A stretch of 39,877 bases of DNA, taken from contig NZ_JABXKJ010000007.1 of NCBI RefSeq assembly GCF_017115085.1, positions 1 to 39,877 of the forward strand. The letters run 5' to 3'. Source of the DNA: Nostoc sp. NMS7 (GTDB lineage Bacteria; Cyanobacteriota; Cyanobacteriia; Cyanobacteriales; Nostocaceae). The notes beneath the pieces were generated by a model. The model saw nothing but the letters and a program-made list of their open reading frames with translations. It ran no database searches and was not told where the DNA came from. The position numbers and the translations under genes are program-made. This document shows, in pieces, positions 7,592-15,976 of the stretch. Every line of letters starts with the position of its first letter. Position 1 is the first letter of the stretch.

Positions 7592-9106
7592 ATGAATGAG
7601 TCGCTTATTATATTTGATGAACCAGAATTAGAATTTCGCTATGGGCAGCGACTGAAAGACCCACGCGATGGGTTAGCCCTGTTTGGCCCTTTTGATGCTG
7701 ATTCTCCGTCACATCCCAAATCATTACCTTATATCATACTTGGTACTGTTAGCGGAATATCTCAATTTAGGGCTTGGTCAGAGGCCATGAACTGTCCAGC
7801 TATATATGCACCTAAAGGTAATTTTCGCCTTTGGCCTCCTTTTCCCGGCTTTGAAGCAGCATTTTGCAGTCGATGGCCTAGCGATCCTATTTGGTCTTAC
7901 CCTATAGATGAACATCAACTTTTAGAAGCTTCTCGCACACACGAAAAACATGAACGTTCCTATAAAGTTGTAGATATATTTCTCAAGGGGCTGAAAATTG
8001 CAGCAGATAAACTAGACCAAAAACCTGCTGTAGCAGTTTGTGTTGTACCAGATGAAATTTACCAAACCTGTCGCCCTGAATCGTTTGTTTCTGAGACCGT
8101 TGGAGAAGTTGTATCTAAAAAAACTGTCCGTTCTCGACAAGCAGGGCAGCTTGAGCTGCCACTGTATGGTGAAGTCAATTTAGAGCCTTACAGCCTTTCG
8201 CCTGACTTTCGCAGACAACTTAAAGCACGGTCAATGAAACATGATATTCCGCTACAAATTATACGAGAATCTTCTTTACGATTAACTGATAACAATCAGT
8301 TAGGTCAGCGAACACTTACCCCACTTTCTGATAGAATGTGGAACATTGGAACTACTCTCTATTACAAATGTGGTGGTAAACCTTGGCGATTAGTTACTGC
8401 CCGTGAAGGTGTTTGCTACATTGGTTTAGCATTTCGCCGAGCAGAAGATACAGAAAAAGGTAAAACAGCTTGTTGTGCTGCTCAAATGTTTTTAAATACG
8501 GGAGACGGAATAGTATTTCTCGGTGACTTTGGCCCCTGGTATTCACCAAAAACAAAACAATTTCAATTAAGCAAAGCCTCGGCATACGACCTTTTAAGTG
8601 GAGTATTAAGAACTTATCGTGAACTAGGAGGCAAAGAACTGACTGAGATTTTTTTACATTCACGCTCCACTATTAGTAATAAAGAATTTGAAGGTTATCA
8701 GAAAGCTTGTCCTAATGGTGTCAAACTTGTTGGTATTAGAGTACGTTCTGATAGAAGTAATGGTTTCCGTCTTTTTCGGACTGGTGAAATGCCCGTGCTG
8801 CGCGGAACATTTTTAAGGAACAACGAGCGTTCTGGCTTATTATGGGGAAGTGGATTCAAGCCAAGGCTTGCTACCTATGATGGTTGGGAAACTCCAGCTC
8901 CTCTGCAAATTGACATTCAACATGGAGATGCTGTCATAGAACGAGTGGCACAAGACATTTTTGGGCTTACTAAGCTAAATTACAATGCGTGTCGTTTAGG
9001 GGAATCTCAGCCAGTCACCGTTGGGTTTTCTGATGCAGTTGGAGAAATCCTGATTTCAAATCCTACAGTTTCCGAGCGCAGGCCAAACTTTAAGTTTTAC
9101 ATTTAG
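7592..9106 (+). CDS. Short prokaryotic Argonaute (MID-PIWI)
   Basis: About 504 residues, the size of a short pAgo containing only MID and PIWI domains, without N and PAZ. Recognisable segments are a MID-like stretch around IPLQIIRESSLRL with the W-x(8)-K-x(4)-PW region (numbered from GTG 7586, residues 221-267), PIWI strands GVCYIGLAF (275-283) and VFLGDFGPWYSPKTKQF, PVLRGTF, and the C-terminal LTKLNYN before VGEILI. The first catalytic aspartate of the PIWI tetrad is absent (strand reads YIGLAF), so the protein should bind a guide and sense targets without slicing. It partners with the upstream APAZ protein. A GTG at 7586 is in frame; ATG 7592 is preferred because GAAAG precedes it at suitable distance. 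Confidence 0.9.
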   Translation: MNESLIIFDEPELEFRYGQRLKDPRDGLALFGPFDADSPSHPKSLPYIILGTVSGISQFRAWSEAMNCPAIYAPKGNFRLWPPFPGFEAAFCSRWPSDPIWSYPIDEHQLLEASRTHEKHERSYKVVDIFLKGLKIAADKLDQKPAVAVCVVPDEIYQTCRPESFVSETVGEVVSKKTVRSRQAGQLELPLYGEVNLEPYSLSPDFRRQLKARSMKHDIPLQIIRESSLRLTDNNQLGQRTLTPLSDRMWNIGTTLYYKCGGKPWRLVTAREGVCYIGLAFRRAEDTEKGKTACCAAQMFLNTGDGIVFLGDFGPWYSPKTKQFQLSKASAYDLLSGVLRTYRELGGKELTEIFLHSRSTISNKEFEGYQKACPNGVKLVGIRVRSDRSNGFRLFRTGEMPVLRGTFLRNNERSGLLWGSGFKPRLATYDGWETPAPLQIDIQHGDAVIERVAQDIFGLTKLNYNACRLGESQPVTVGFSDAVGEILISNPTVSERRPNFKFYI

Positions 9107-9507
9107 CGATCGCGCCATTTTGCTAACGGTGTAAGTATCTCAGCAGATCCTTTATTTAAACTACTTCGCTCCTGATGTTGCCTTTTTCAGCTTTACCCTC
9201 TATTTTGGATACAAACTCTGTAAGTTTGAACGATTACCGTCGAATATCCACTGAGCAACAGTGTTGAGCGGTTGTGGCTACTCTACCTGTATACAAAATT
9301 TAACAGAGCGCAGAGCGCATACAGTATTTTCAATTGAAAAATGGGCATACTAAATTTTAGAAGCTTGCTCAGTCTCCAAAGCAAGAATCTTTGTATTTAC
9401 CAAAATCGTTATTATTATGATAAAAACATTTTTTATTGCGTATGCTGTGTAAACAGAAAAGCAGAAGACAATGAGACGCTAACAAAAATTTATGAAAAAC
9501 TAAATAC
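9107..9507. other. Intergenic region between pAgo and PARIS-like loci
   Basis: It begins with a HIP1-type GCGATCGC right after the pAgo stop. No gene or clear terminator is visible. It presumably carries the promoter for the ATPase gene at 9508. Confidence 0.4.
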
Positions 9508-10827
9508 ATGCTTATAAAAAGTGTTAACATAGAAGGCTTTTGGGGAAAATTCAAAGCAAGTGCCAACATTTTTTCAGATGTAACAATTTTCATTGGATTA
9601 AATGGCACAGGAAAGACAACATTTATTAACTTAATTGTTGCAGCACTTTCGGCTGATTTTCAACAGCTAGATAGTCTTCAATTTTCTCTTATAAAAATTA
9701 TATTAATTGAACCTAAAAGCAAAAATTCTCGTAGAACTATAAGTGTTTTACGTAAACAACATGAACATATTCCTTTTATAAATGTTTACGTATACAAAAT
9801 TGGATCAAAAAAGTACCAAGTATATACTGACTCCCGTGATTCACGCGCTCGGAGGGTTGGCTCTGACAGGTTTATTGATGTTAATCATCCAAAAACGTCA
9901 TCTACTACTCGTCAGGAGTATATTGATCTAAAGCAAGAGCTTTCTAGCCTAGTAGAAATTTCTCAGATATCTGTTTATCGACAATCTGCTTCTGAAGCAT
10001 CAGAGGTAGATCCTAGACAGAGGAGTACTGCTGTTGATGATCGCTTACAGCAGTTACTCCAAAAGTTCGCTCGTTACCAGTTGAAGCTAGAAGCCCAGCT
10101 TAATGAAAGGTCTAATTCATTTCAGAAAGAAGCTATATCTTCACTTTTATACAACGAAGAATTTGATAACTTTGATATAAAAAAATTGGATGAGATTTCA
10201 AATATAAATCTCAAAACAGAAGAAGATAAACTTTCTCGTGCTTTCAAAGAATTGGGTATTGAAGGTACTGATAAACAAATTATAAATCATATAAATAAGC
10301 TCAAGAATGCAATAGAGGGTTTAAGAGAGTCTCTAAAAAATGGAACACAGAATATTGCTCCAGCAGATGTTTTTGCAATTCCACTAATTAATCGAACTAA
10401 TAAAATTATTGACTTACTAAATAAATCAGAGGAAGACAAAAGAAGAATTACTGAGCCTCGCCAAAAGTTTTTTGATATTCTTCATGGCTTTATGGTAGCT
10501 AAGAAATTTTCCTATGATAATAAGACTAGTGAACTCTGTTTCTCTTTGGAAAAAAACAGCGCTGTCCAATTGGGTTGGAATTACTTATCATCAGGTGAAA
10601 AGCAGTTACTTATTCAGTTTATGGAGGTTATTCTACAGGAAAGTAGAAGCTTGATATTTATTGCAGATGAACCTGAATTATCTCTCCATATCTCATGGCA
10701 AGAAAAAATTCTCAAGACACTTCGTGAGCTAAATAATAATGCTCAACTCATTGTTGCTACTCATTCACCTGACATTGTGGCTGAATTTAGAGACAATGTG
10801 ATAGATATGGAGGATGTAATTGTTTGA
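9508..10827 (+). CDS. ariA: AAA/ABC-type ATPase of a PARIS-like system (AriA-like)
   Basis: A 439-residue ABC/SMC-like ATPase with an internal helical insert. Visible motifs are Walker A GLNGTGKTT at 30-38, signature LSSGEKQ at 360-366, Walker B LIFIADEPE at 382-389, and H-loop histidine H419 in ATHSP. The middle (about 150-330) is charged and helical, as in coiled-coil inserts of the AAA15/OLD group. The next gene overlaps it by one base and encodes a DUF4435 protein. This pair defines PARIS, in which AriA assembles into a sensor holding AriB until a phage trigger (often an anti-restriction protein) releases it. The family is diverse, so the PARIS label is a strong inference from pairing and order rather than a subtype assignment. 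Confidence 0.82.
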   Translation: MLIKSVNIEGFWGKFKASANIFSDVTIFIGLNGTGKTTFINLIVAALSADFQQLDSLQFSLIKIILIEPKSKNSRRTISVLRKQHEHIPFINVYVYKIGSKKYQVYTDSRDSRARRVGSDRFIDVNHPKTSSTTRQEYIDLKQELSSLVEISQISVYRQSASEASEVDPRQRSTAVDDRLQQLLQKFARYQLKLEAQLNERSNSFQKEAISSLLYNEEFDNFDIKKLDEISNINLKTEEDKLSRAFKELGIEGTDKQIINHINKLKNAIEGLRESLKNGTQNIAPADVFAIPLINRTNKIIDLLNKSEEDKRRITEPRQKFFDILHGFMVAKKFSYDNKTSELCFSLEKNSAVQLGWNYLSSGEKQLLIQFMEVILQESRSLIFIADEPELSLHISWQEKILKTLRELNNNAQLIVATHSPDIVAEFRDNVIDMEDVIV

Positions 10828-11669
10828 TGCTTAGTAGAACAGCTTCTGGTATTAGAAATACAGATTTATTTTATCGAAAAGAATATCTAGTGATAGTTGA
10901 GGGAGATGATGATCGTCCTTTTTGGAAGCTATTTTTTCCAGAGAATATAGATGGATACAAACTTAAGCTAAAAGCTGTAGGTGGCAAAGCTGAAGTCAAA
11001 AAATACATACAACAGATATTAGATTCTGATGCACACTTTGCTGTAGCGCTGGACAGTGACTACAGTCTTTTCATGAATTGTTCGATTGAACATAGCAGAA
11101 TTGTAGAAACTAAAACACATAGTATAGAAAATGTTTTTTTGTGTACTTTAAGTATTACACATATAATCCAAAATCTTTCAAAAGATACTGATTATGAGTC
11201 AGAGTATGTTGAAAAATGGATGCAACATTATGATGAAAAAATTTATCCTTTGATGGTAATAGACTATATTATAGAACGGGACAAAATAGGTATAAAGTGC
11301 ATGGGAGATAAATGCCAGCCTTTTTTTATAAATGACAAAACTTTTGAACTGAACGATAGCAAAATTACCGAATTAATTAATTCTTTTAACATCTCATTTC
11401 AGGAAATTATATCTATTCAAGAAAGTCTCAATTCTTATAAACCAAGGCTTCATTCAAGGGGGCATTTTTTCTTTAGTGCAGTTCAACGATTCATATCATG
11501 TGAAGTAAAAAGGCTGTCTGGGAAAACAGTTTCTGTTTCTGTTGAATCCTTATTTTCTAATGCAATAGCCTCGTGCCAACATTGTTTCAAAGAAAATAAT
11601 CTGCTTGAGGAATTACAAAATAATTCCAACATATCTGCTCAAGAAGTTGTAAAACTCCTCAAAGGTTAA
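10827..11669 (+). CDS. ariB: DUF4435 TOPRIM-like effector (AriB-like)
   Basis: 280 residues from ATG 10827, which overlaps the ATPase stop as TGATG, implying translational coupling; a TTG at 10824 is in frame. The N-terminus has a TOPRIM-like signature: acidic E25 in VIVEGDDDRPFW and DxD at D76/D78 in FAVALDSDYS, followed by HSIENVFL. In characterised PARIS systems the DUF4435 protein is a nuclease that cleaves host tRNA once released from the ATPase, stopping growth. Metal-binding residues look intact and the length is normal. Little can be said about the C-terminal half except that it is helical and contains Cys/His clusters near residues 225-260. Confidence 0.83.
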   Translation: MLSRTASGIRNTDLFYRKEYLVIVEGDDDRPFWKLFFPENIDGYKLKLKAVGGKAEVKKYIQQILDSDAHFAVALDSDYSLFMNCSIEHSRIVETKTHSIENVFLCTLSITHIIQNLSKDTDYESEYVEKWMQHYDEKIYPLMVIDYIIERDKIGIKCMGDKCQPFFINDKTFELNDSKITELINSFNISFQEIISIQESLNSYKPRLHSRGHFFFSAVQRFISCEVKRLSGKTVSVSVESLFSNAIASCQHCFKENNLLEELQNNSNISAQEVVKLLKG

Positions 11670-11930
11670 ATTTAGAAGGTTATAAAGCTGGTAGGTAAGG
11701 TAGGGTGGCCGCCGAGATAGGTGTAAATTGGGACACGTTGTAAATAAATATTGTAGTGCAGAGTACGCCTTATCGATTTACTAACTTCCCCAAAAATGAT
11801 AATGGGTCAATCTAAATTTGGCACGCTAAAACCAAGCTTTCACCCCTTTTCGTCCCTTACAGCTGGTCGAATAAACTAAGATCATCGATTAATTGAGGCA
11901 CAATAGAATCAAAGACGCTATGAACACACA
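11670..11930. other. Intergenic region downstream of the PARIS-like pair
   Basis: No gene. GGGTCAATCTAAATTTGGCACGCTAAAA near 11815 is only vaguely like a Tn3-type end and is not claimed. It contains the promoter side of the small gene at 11931. Confidence 0.35.
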
Positions 11931-12200
11931 ATGACTGCTCAATTGATGGTTCAACCCTCATCCTTAATATCTTCTGGGATCAAGATGAGCGAATTCGGTG
12001 ACATTTATCTTTTTAAATTTACCGATGAGCTACAGTCTCGTTTTGAAGAACTCTTGGAGAACAAAAAAGCTGATGCGCTCACGCCTGAAGAAGAAGCTGA
12101 ATATGTAGGCATCTCCGAATTAGAGCGAATCTTTACCTTGATTAACGCTCAACTAGCGGCGAAAAGTAAATGGTGTCCGAACAAACTCGAAAATTTCTAA
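11931..12200 (+). CDS. Small partner protein of an HNH endonuclease
   Basis: An 89-residue acidic protein (MTAQLMVQPSSLI ... ALTPEEEAEYVGISELERIF ... INAQLAAK). Its last 31 bases overlap the HNH gene in another frame, so the two are co-translated. Small proteins with an LTPEEEAEY helix followed by an HNH gene are common in filamentous cyanobacteria and look like antitoxin or regulatory partners. That role is inferred from arrangement only. Confidence 0.7.
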   Translation: MTAQLMVQPSSLISSGIKMSEFGDIYLFKFTDELQSRFEELLENKKADALTPEEEAEYVGISELERIFTLINAQLAAKSKWCPNKLENF

Positions 12201-12616
12201 GGCAACGAGCTAAATATCTTTGTGAATACTGCCACTCTCCAGAATACTTAAGTCCAGACCGTTTTACCATTGATCATATTATGCCGCAGTCTTTGGGAGG
12301 CTCTGATGAACTGGATAATTTAGCTTTAGCGTGTCATCGCTGTAATGAGCGTCACTATAATTTTACAGTAGCTACTGATCCAAAAACCCAAGAACAAGTC
12401 CCTCTATTTCATCCCCGTCAGCAACAATGGTCTGACCATTTTATCTGGACAAAAGACGGCATAAAAATTTTAGGTACAACTCCTACAGGGAGAGCTACTA
12501 GCGATCGCTTTGACTTCAATGATGAGCGTCGGGATGAGCCTTCGATTCAAGTGGCTCGTCGTTTTTGGGTAGAAGCGGGTTGGCATCCCCCCCAATCAGA
12601 TCCACGTCTTGAATAA
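12170..12616 (+). CDS. HNH endonuclease
   Basis: A 148-residue protein with a compact HNH/ββα-metal nuclease at residues 10-65: zinc-binding CEYC (C18, C21), catalytic DH in FTIDHIMPQ (D35, H36), second zinc pair CHRC (C55, C58), then N59 and H62. The C-terminal half (HPRQQQW ... GRATSDRFDFN ... ARRFWVEAGWHPP) is typical of free-standing cyanobacterial HNH proteins. The gene overlaps the end of its upstream partner. It may be a toxin-like or defence nuclease, or a domesticated homing-type enzyme; the sequence does not decide. All zinc and catalytic residues are present. Confidence 0.88.
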   Translation: MVSEQTRKFLRQRAKYLCEYCHSPEYLSPDRFTIDHIMPQSLGGSDELDNLALACHRCNERHYNFTVATDPKTQEQVPLFHPRQQQWSDHFIWTKDGIKILGTTPTGRATSDRFDFNDERRDEPSIQVARRFWVEAGWHPPQSDPRLE

Positions 12617-12622
12617 GAGAAA

Positions 12623-12751
12623 ATGCCCTCCGGCTATATAGATTCACGGTGTTACTTGGGGCATAAGCAGATTCAAAATACTGTTCGCTACACTGCTGAG
12701 AACCCCAGGCGATTTGAACATTTTGATTGGCAGTGGGAGCAGCCTTTTTGA
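12623..12751 (+). pseudogene. C-terminal remnant of a FimB-like recombinase
   Basis: A 42-codon frame just after the HNH gene encodes the last part of a tyrosine recombinase: YLGHKQIQNTVRYT with the histidine and nucleophilic tyrosine, then RRFEHFDW. The H-x-x-R part and everything upstream are missing. It resembles the C-terminus of the intact recombinase at 5013-5615 (LGHRDIKHTEKYT ... RFMNFDW) but is diverged, so it is a different relic marking the right edge of the defence block. Confidence 0.75.
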
Positions 12752-12811
12752 GTGGATTTTAATCCACTAACATCATTGGCTGGCAGGATATTAGGCTTGA
12801 GAGTAAACTAT

Positions 12812-14866
12812 TCAATTACTCGGAACCAACAACATCCGCGCCTCAATCGCTTCCCAGGTTGTGGGCGACACCCACACAGATGCTTGTTTGCACTGGATAA
12901 TGAGATGATTGGCGTAGAGATAATTTTCAAGTGCCTTTGCTTCTTCCTCAGATAAATCGATCATTTCTAGGGTGAGATTGAAAGCATTGAGTAAGGTTTG
13001 TTGCAGTCGTTTAGCAAATGCCAGACGCACTTCCTTTGACTGTTTATCATCAGGAATTGTAGCTTTAAGTGCTTCTAGTTGGGCGATCAGCATAGTAAAG
13101 TTGACGTTATTGAAGATTTCTGATTTTTTTAGTTCACCAGTATTTTTGATGGCGATGGCGATTGCGTTGGCGTTGGCGTTGGCGATCTCGTTGGCGATGT
13201 CGTAGGTCTTGGCGGTGGCATCAGTATATTTGATGGCGATGGCATTGGCGATGGCGTTGGCGTTGGCGTAGGCTCTGGCGATCGCATCTGCACGTTTACG
13301 TACAGGTTTCAAATTACCTGTTGATCCAACTGTTAGCTGTTCTGCCCAGTTTAATAAAGCTTGCAACTTCGGAGTGTTAATATACTGTTGCGCTTCCTTT
13401 TCCATCAACAACAGCAACTCATCGGCACCACCCCGCATTAACCCAGCTACCAATAAAAACACCTCTTTCCAGCGTTCATCTACAAGATATTCACGAACTA
13501 ACTTCTCAACTTGGCGATGGTCATCAATGTATTGTGCTGTTAAATATTCCTGTAGTGTCAGATGAGAGAAAGAGTAAATACTATCAGCGCGTTCTACTAA
13601 CACCCCATGTTGTACTTCAATAGATTTGAGAACATTTACCCCATTAATAAATTTTTCATCGGGTAGCATTTCCGAAAGTAGTTTTTCAATTTTATCTGCA
13701 ACTTCCCGTCGCGGGAAAAATAATCGGTCTTCTTGAAATGCATCATGGGCAATTTCAGAAAGTATCATTTCCTTGCGTTTGGTATCCAGTCCCTTATAAA
13801 GGTCTTCCTGGGTAATACCTTTTTCACCAGCCCATTCTTCTAGTAAAACTCTCAATGCTCTTTCATAAAGAGTTGCTCGATTAGTCGGGAATTTACCAGA
13901 ACGCTCATATAGCAAACACACCAAAGTCAGTAATAATGGTGTTTGAGTTAGTTCTTTAGCAGCAGTATGTTCGTGGCTATTAAGTTTTTGCCAGCAATCT
14001 TTACCTGTATTCGGTTTACTTGTGAACCAATTGCTAATAAAGTCTTCAATTTGAATGTCCTCGAAGTCTGCCATTGCCACATCAGTAAACCGTCGAAAAT
14101 TATAGCGATAGGCTGCTACCCTACAGGACGCAATGAAGCGATTTTTATTGTAAGTATCAACAAAGTTTTGAATGTGACTAATTACATTGGTTGATTTTTT
14201 TGTCGGGACTTCATCCAAACCATCTAACAAAATCAGTAACTTGCCTTGGTCTAAGGCTTGATCTGTAAATTTCTCCGGGTCTGGAAACCCGCAAATGCGA
14301 AACTCTTCTAGAATAAATTTTTTAAGATCAATATCAGTGTATTTAAACTTTTCTAACTCAATAAAAACTGGTATACAAGTATGTATAAATATTCTTTTGT
14401 TACTTTTGAGTGCTTCTAGTCCCATCTTTCGCAAAAATGTAGACTTGCCAGCACCAGGGCCACCAAGCACCATTAGATATTGCTTATCGTTAGCAACTGT
14501 AATTCCTACTTGTTTATGACCATCTTGGGATTGAAAACCTCGGTTTTTAGCTTGGCGATAGAATTGTTCTAAATTTTCGATAGATTCAAAACTACGGATG
14601 GCATCATTATCTAAAAATTGAACTGCTGTATAGACCGATTCCAACTTTACATGCTCACGCATTCCCAACACTTTGAGGATACCGTGCCGTTCTTCGTAGT
14701 TTTGAACATACTGTTTTGATGCAGTAAAAATTAACTCCCTAGTTTTTTCATCTAGGGTTTTGCCAAACAGTCCTAAGAGCTTACCTCCGCCTCCCCAGAG
14801 TGACTGAAAAATAGGAACTGCTACGCCACTAACTGCTGCTGCTACAAAAGGTTCCATTCCTGTCAT
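12812..14866 (-). CDS. NACHT NTPase (bacterial NLR-like)
   Basis: A 684-residue STAND NTPase. The N-terminus is a short hydrophobic/helical segment (PFVAAAVSGVAVPIFQSLWGGGGKLLG, residues 6-32) that may be membrane-active. The NACHT core has Walker A GGPGAGKST at 135-143, Walker B LLILLDGLDE at 210-219, and a sensor region ASCRVAAYRYNF. The C-terminal helical part contains FSHLTLQEYLTAQY (typical NACHT winged-helix end), a low-complexity Ala/Asn/Ile stretch (about 526-580) and a final domain ending NHLIIQC ... VSPTTWEAIEARML. Bacterial NACHT proteins of this kind act in antiphage defence. The gene follows a small, apparently interrupted gene by 4 bp and diverges from parAB. Confidence 0.88.
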   Translation of the reverse strand: MTGMEPFVAAAVSGVAVPIFQSLWGGGGKLLGLFGKTLDEKTRELIFTASKQYVQNYEERHGILKVLGMREHVKLESVYTAVQFLDNDAIRSFESIENLEQFYRQAKNRGFQSQDGHKQVGITVANDKQYLMVLGGPGAGKSTFLRKMGLEALKSNKRIFIHTCIPVFIELEKFKYTDIDLKKFILEEFRICGFPDPEKFTDQALDQGKLLILLDGLDEVPTKKSTNVISHIQNFVDTYNKNRFIASCRVAAYRYNFRRFTDVAMADFEDIQIEDFISNWFTSKPNTGKDCWQKLNSHEHTAAKELTQTPLLLTLVCLLYERSGKFPTNRATLYERALRVLLEEWAGEKGITQEDLYKGLDTKRKEMILSEIAHDAFQEDRLFFPRREVADKIEKLLSEMLPDEKFINGVNVLKSIEVQHGVLVERADSIYSFSHLTLQEYLTAQYIDDHRQVEKLVREYLVDERWKEVFLLVAGLMRGGADELLLLMEKEAQQYINTPKLQALLNWAEQLTVGSTGNLKPVRKRADAIARAYANANAIANAIAIKYTDATAKTYDIANEIANANANAIAIAIKNTGELKKSEIFNNVNFTMLIAQLEALKATIPDDKQSKEVRLAFAKRLQQTLLNAFNLTLEMIDLSEEEAKALENYLYANHLIIQCKQASVWVSPTTWEAIEARMLLVPSN
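13143..13290 (-). repeat. Hexamer-like low-complexity repeat inside NACHT gene
   Basis: On the plus strand the segment is built from TTGGCG and GATGGCG units in two clusters (about 13150-13200 and 13234-13280). Each is introduced by AGTATTTTTGATGGCG or AGTATATTTGATGGCG, so it is also an imperfect duplication of about 83 bp. It encodes runs such as ANANAIANAIAIK and ANANANAIAIAIK. In-frame slippage would change repeat number without breaking the protein. Confidence 0.8.
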
Positions 14867-14870
14867 AGGA

Positions 14871-15176
14871 TTACCAGTAAATATATTTAAAATTTAAAGC
14901 ATTATTGTGTTGTATGGCTCTAAGTTCCGTTGTGATAATTACAGGCAATGGTTTTTTACCATTGATGAATTGATACATCATGAACGCCGCAAGACTGCCA
15001 ATGCCGAGAGCAACCTCCTCCCCTTTCTACTCAATAAAGTCCAACAGTTCTTCTGGAGTTCGGGCATCTTCTTCAACTTTGGCGTTGGGATTTACAGCTT
15101 TCAAGTCTAAGTTCTTCGCTTCAATTTTTGCACGGCTAACAGTCCAACTGCGATCGCGAGCGCTAATTTCACTCAT
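14871..15176 (-). pseudogene. Small membrane-segment gene interrupted by TAG, upstream of NACHT
   Basis: On the minus strand ATG 15176 opens a frame (MSEISARDRSWTVSRAKIEA ... RTPEELLDFIE) of 49 codons to a TAG at 15027-15029. The same frame continues for 51 more codons to a TAA at 14871-14873. The continuation begins KGEEVALGIGSLAAFMMYQF, a plausible membrane helix, and ends 4 bp before the NACHT start. An uninterrupted protein of about 100 residues co-translated with the NACHT gene is the likely ancestral state. Alternatively the 49-residue product is complete and the second half is read from ATG-ATG near 14981. It is below usual gene-calling length and easily missed. Confidence 0.5.
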
Positions 15177-15223
15177 TCAGGTTATGCTGGCAATCAAATT
15201 AGATGCAGAGTACCAGTAATTAA

Positions 15224-15976
15224 ATGAGTCGGGTAATCGCGTTCTTCAATCAAGCAGGAGGGGTTGGTAAAACGACCCTGACCATGAACCTGGGCTATCA
15301 AGTGCTTTTACGGGGTCATAAAGTTCTTCTCATTGACCTCGACCCCCAGGCTTCCCTAACTTCTTTTATGGGTCTTGACCCAGAAAAACTAGACAAAACT
15401 CCTTTTGATGCGCTTATAAATGAGGAACCACTATTCATCCAGCAAAAACAACATGGAATGGATATAGCTCCTACTAATATCAACCTTAGCGTAGCTGAAA
15501 TTCAACTCGTTAATATGGATTTTCGTGAAGTCCGGTTGAAAGAAGCTATTGAGCCAATTCGCAATAATTACGACTTTATCCTCATCGACTGCCCACCCAG
15601 TTTGGGGCTGTTAAGTTATAGCAGCCTTGTCGCTGCCAGTCACCTGCTCATTCCCATTGAAACCCACTACAAAGCTTTTCAGGGAACAAATCTACTGGTG
15701 CAAACTATAGCCCAAGTCAAAAAAAGAGGAAACCGCAACTTAAAAATAGCTGGGTTTATTCCTTCTCGCTATGCTGCTTCCAATTCCCAAGATCAACGCA
15801 CCCTCAAAGCTATCTCAGAACAATTTTCCGACATCGCCCCCGTCTACGATCCAATTCCCAGGGCTACAGCTTTTGTAGATGCTTCTGAACAACAAGTACC
15901 CTTAGCTGTCTACGAACCCAAGCATCCAGTTCTTAAAGTATTAGATAAGATAGCAGAAAAAATGGAGCAATTATAA
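15224..15976 (+). CDS. parA: ParA-type partition ATPase
   Basis: A 250-residue deviant Walker-type ATPase. The P-loop QAGGVGKTT lies at 10-18, preceded by VIAFFN, with LLIDLDPQASLT around 35-47 (Walker A') and FILIDCPPSLGLLS (Walker B region). There is no N-terminal HTH, so it is a short ParA of the chromosomal/type Ib size. It moves plasmid copies along the nucleoid with ParB bound at parS. The stop overlaps the parB start as TAATG. It is divergent from the NACHT operon at 14866-15176. The Shine-Dalgarno is weak. Confidence 0.95.
   Translation: MSRVIAFFNQAGGVGKTTLTMNLGYQVLLRGHKVLLIDLDPQASLTSFMGLDPEKLDKTPFDALINEEPLFIQQKQHGMDIAPTNINLSVAEIQLVNMDFREVRLKEAIEPIRNNYDFILIDCPPSLGLLSYSSLVAASHLLIPIETHYKAFQGTNLLVQTIAQVKKRGNRNLKIAGFIPSRYAASNSQDQRTLKAISEQFSDIAPVYDPIPRATAFVDASEQQVPLAVYEPKHPVLKVLDKIAEKMEQL

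Noticed and set aside
13143..13290. Short-unit repeat array resembling CRISPR or a minisatellite regulatory element
   Set aside because: It is fully within the open NACHT frame and the units are imperfect; treated as a coding low-complexity repeat.
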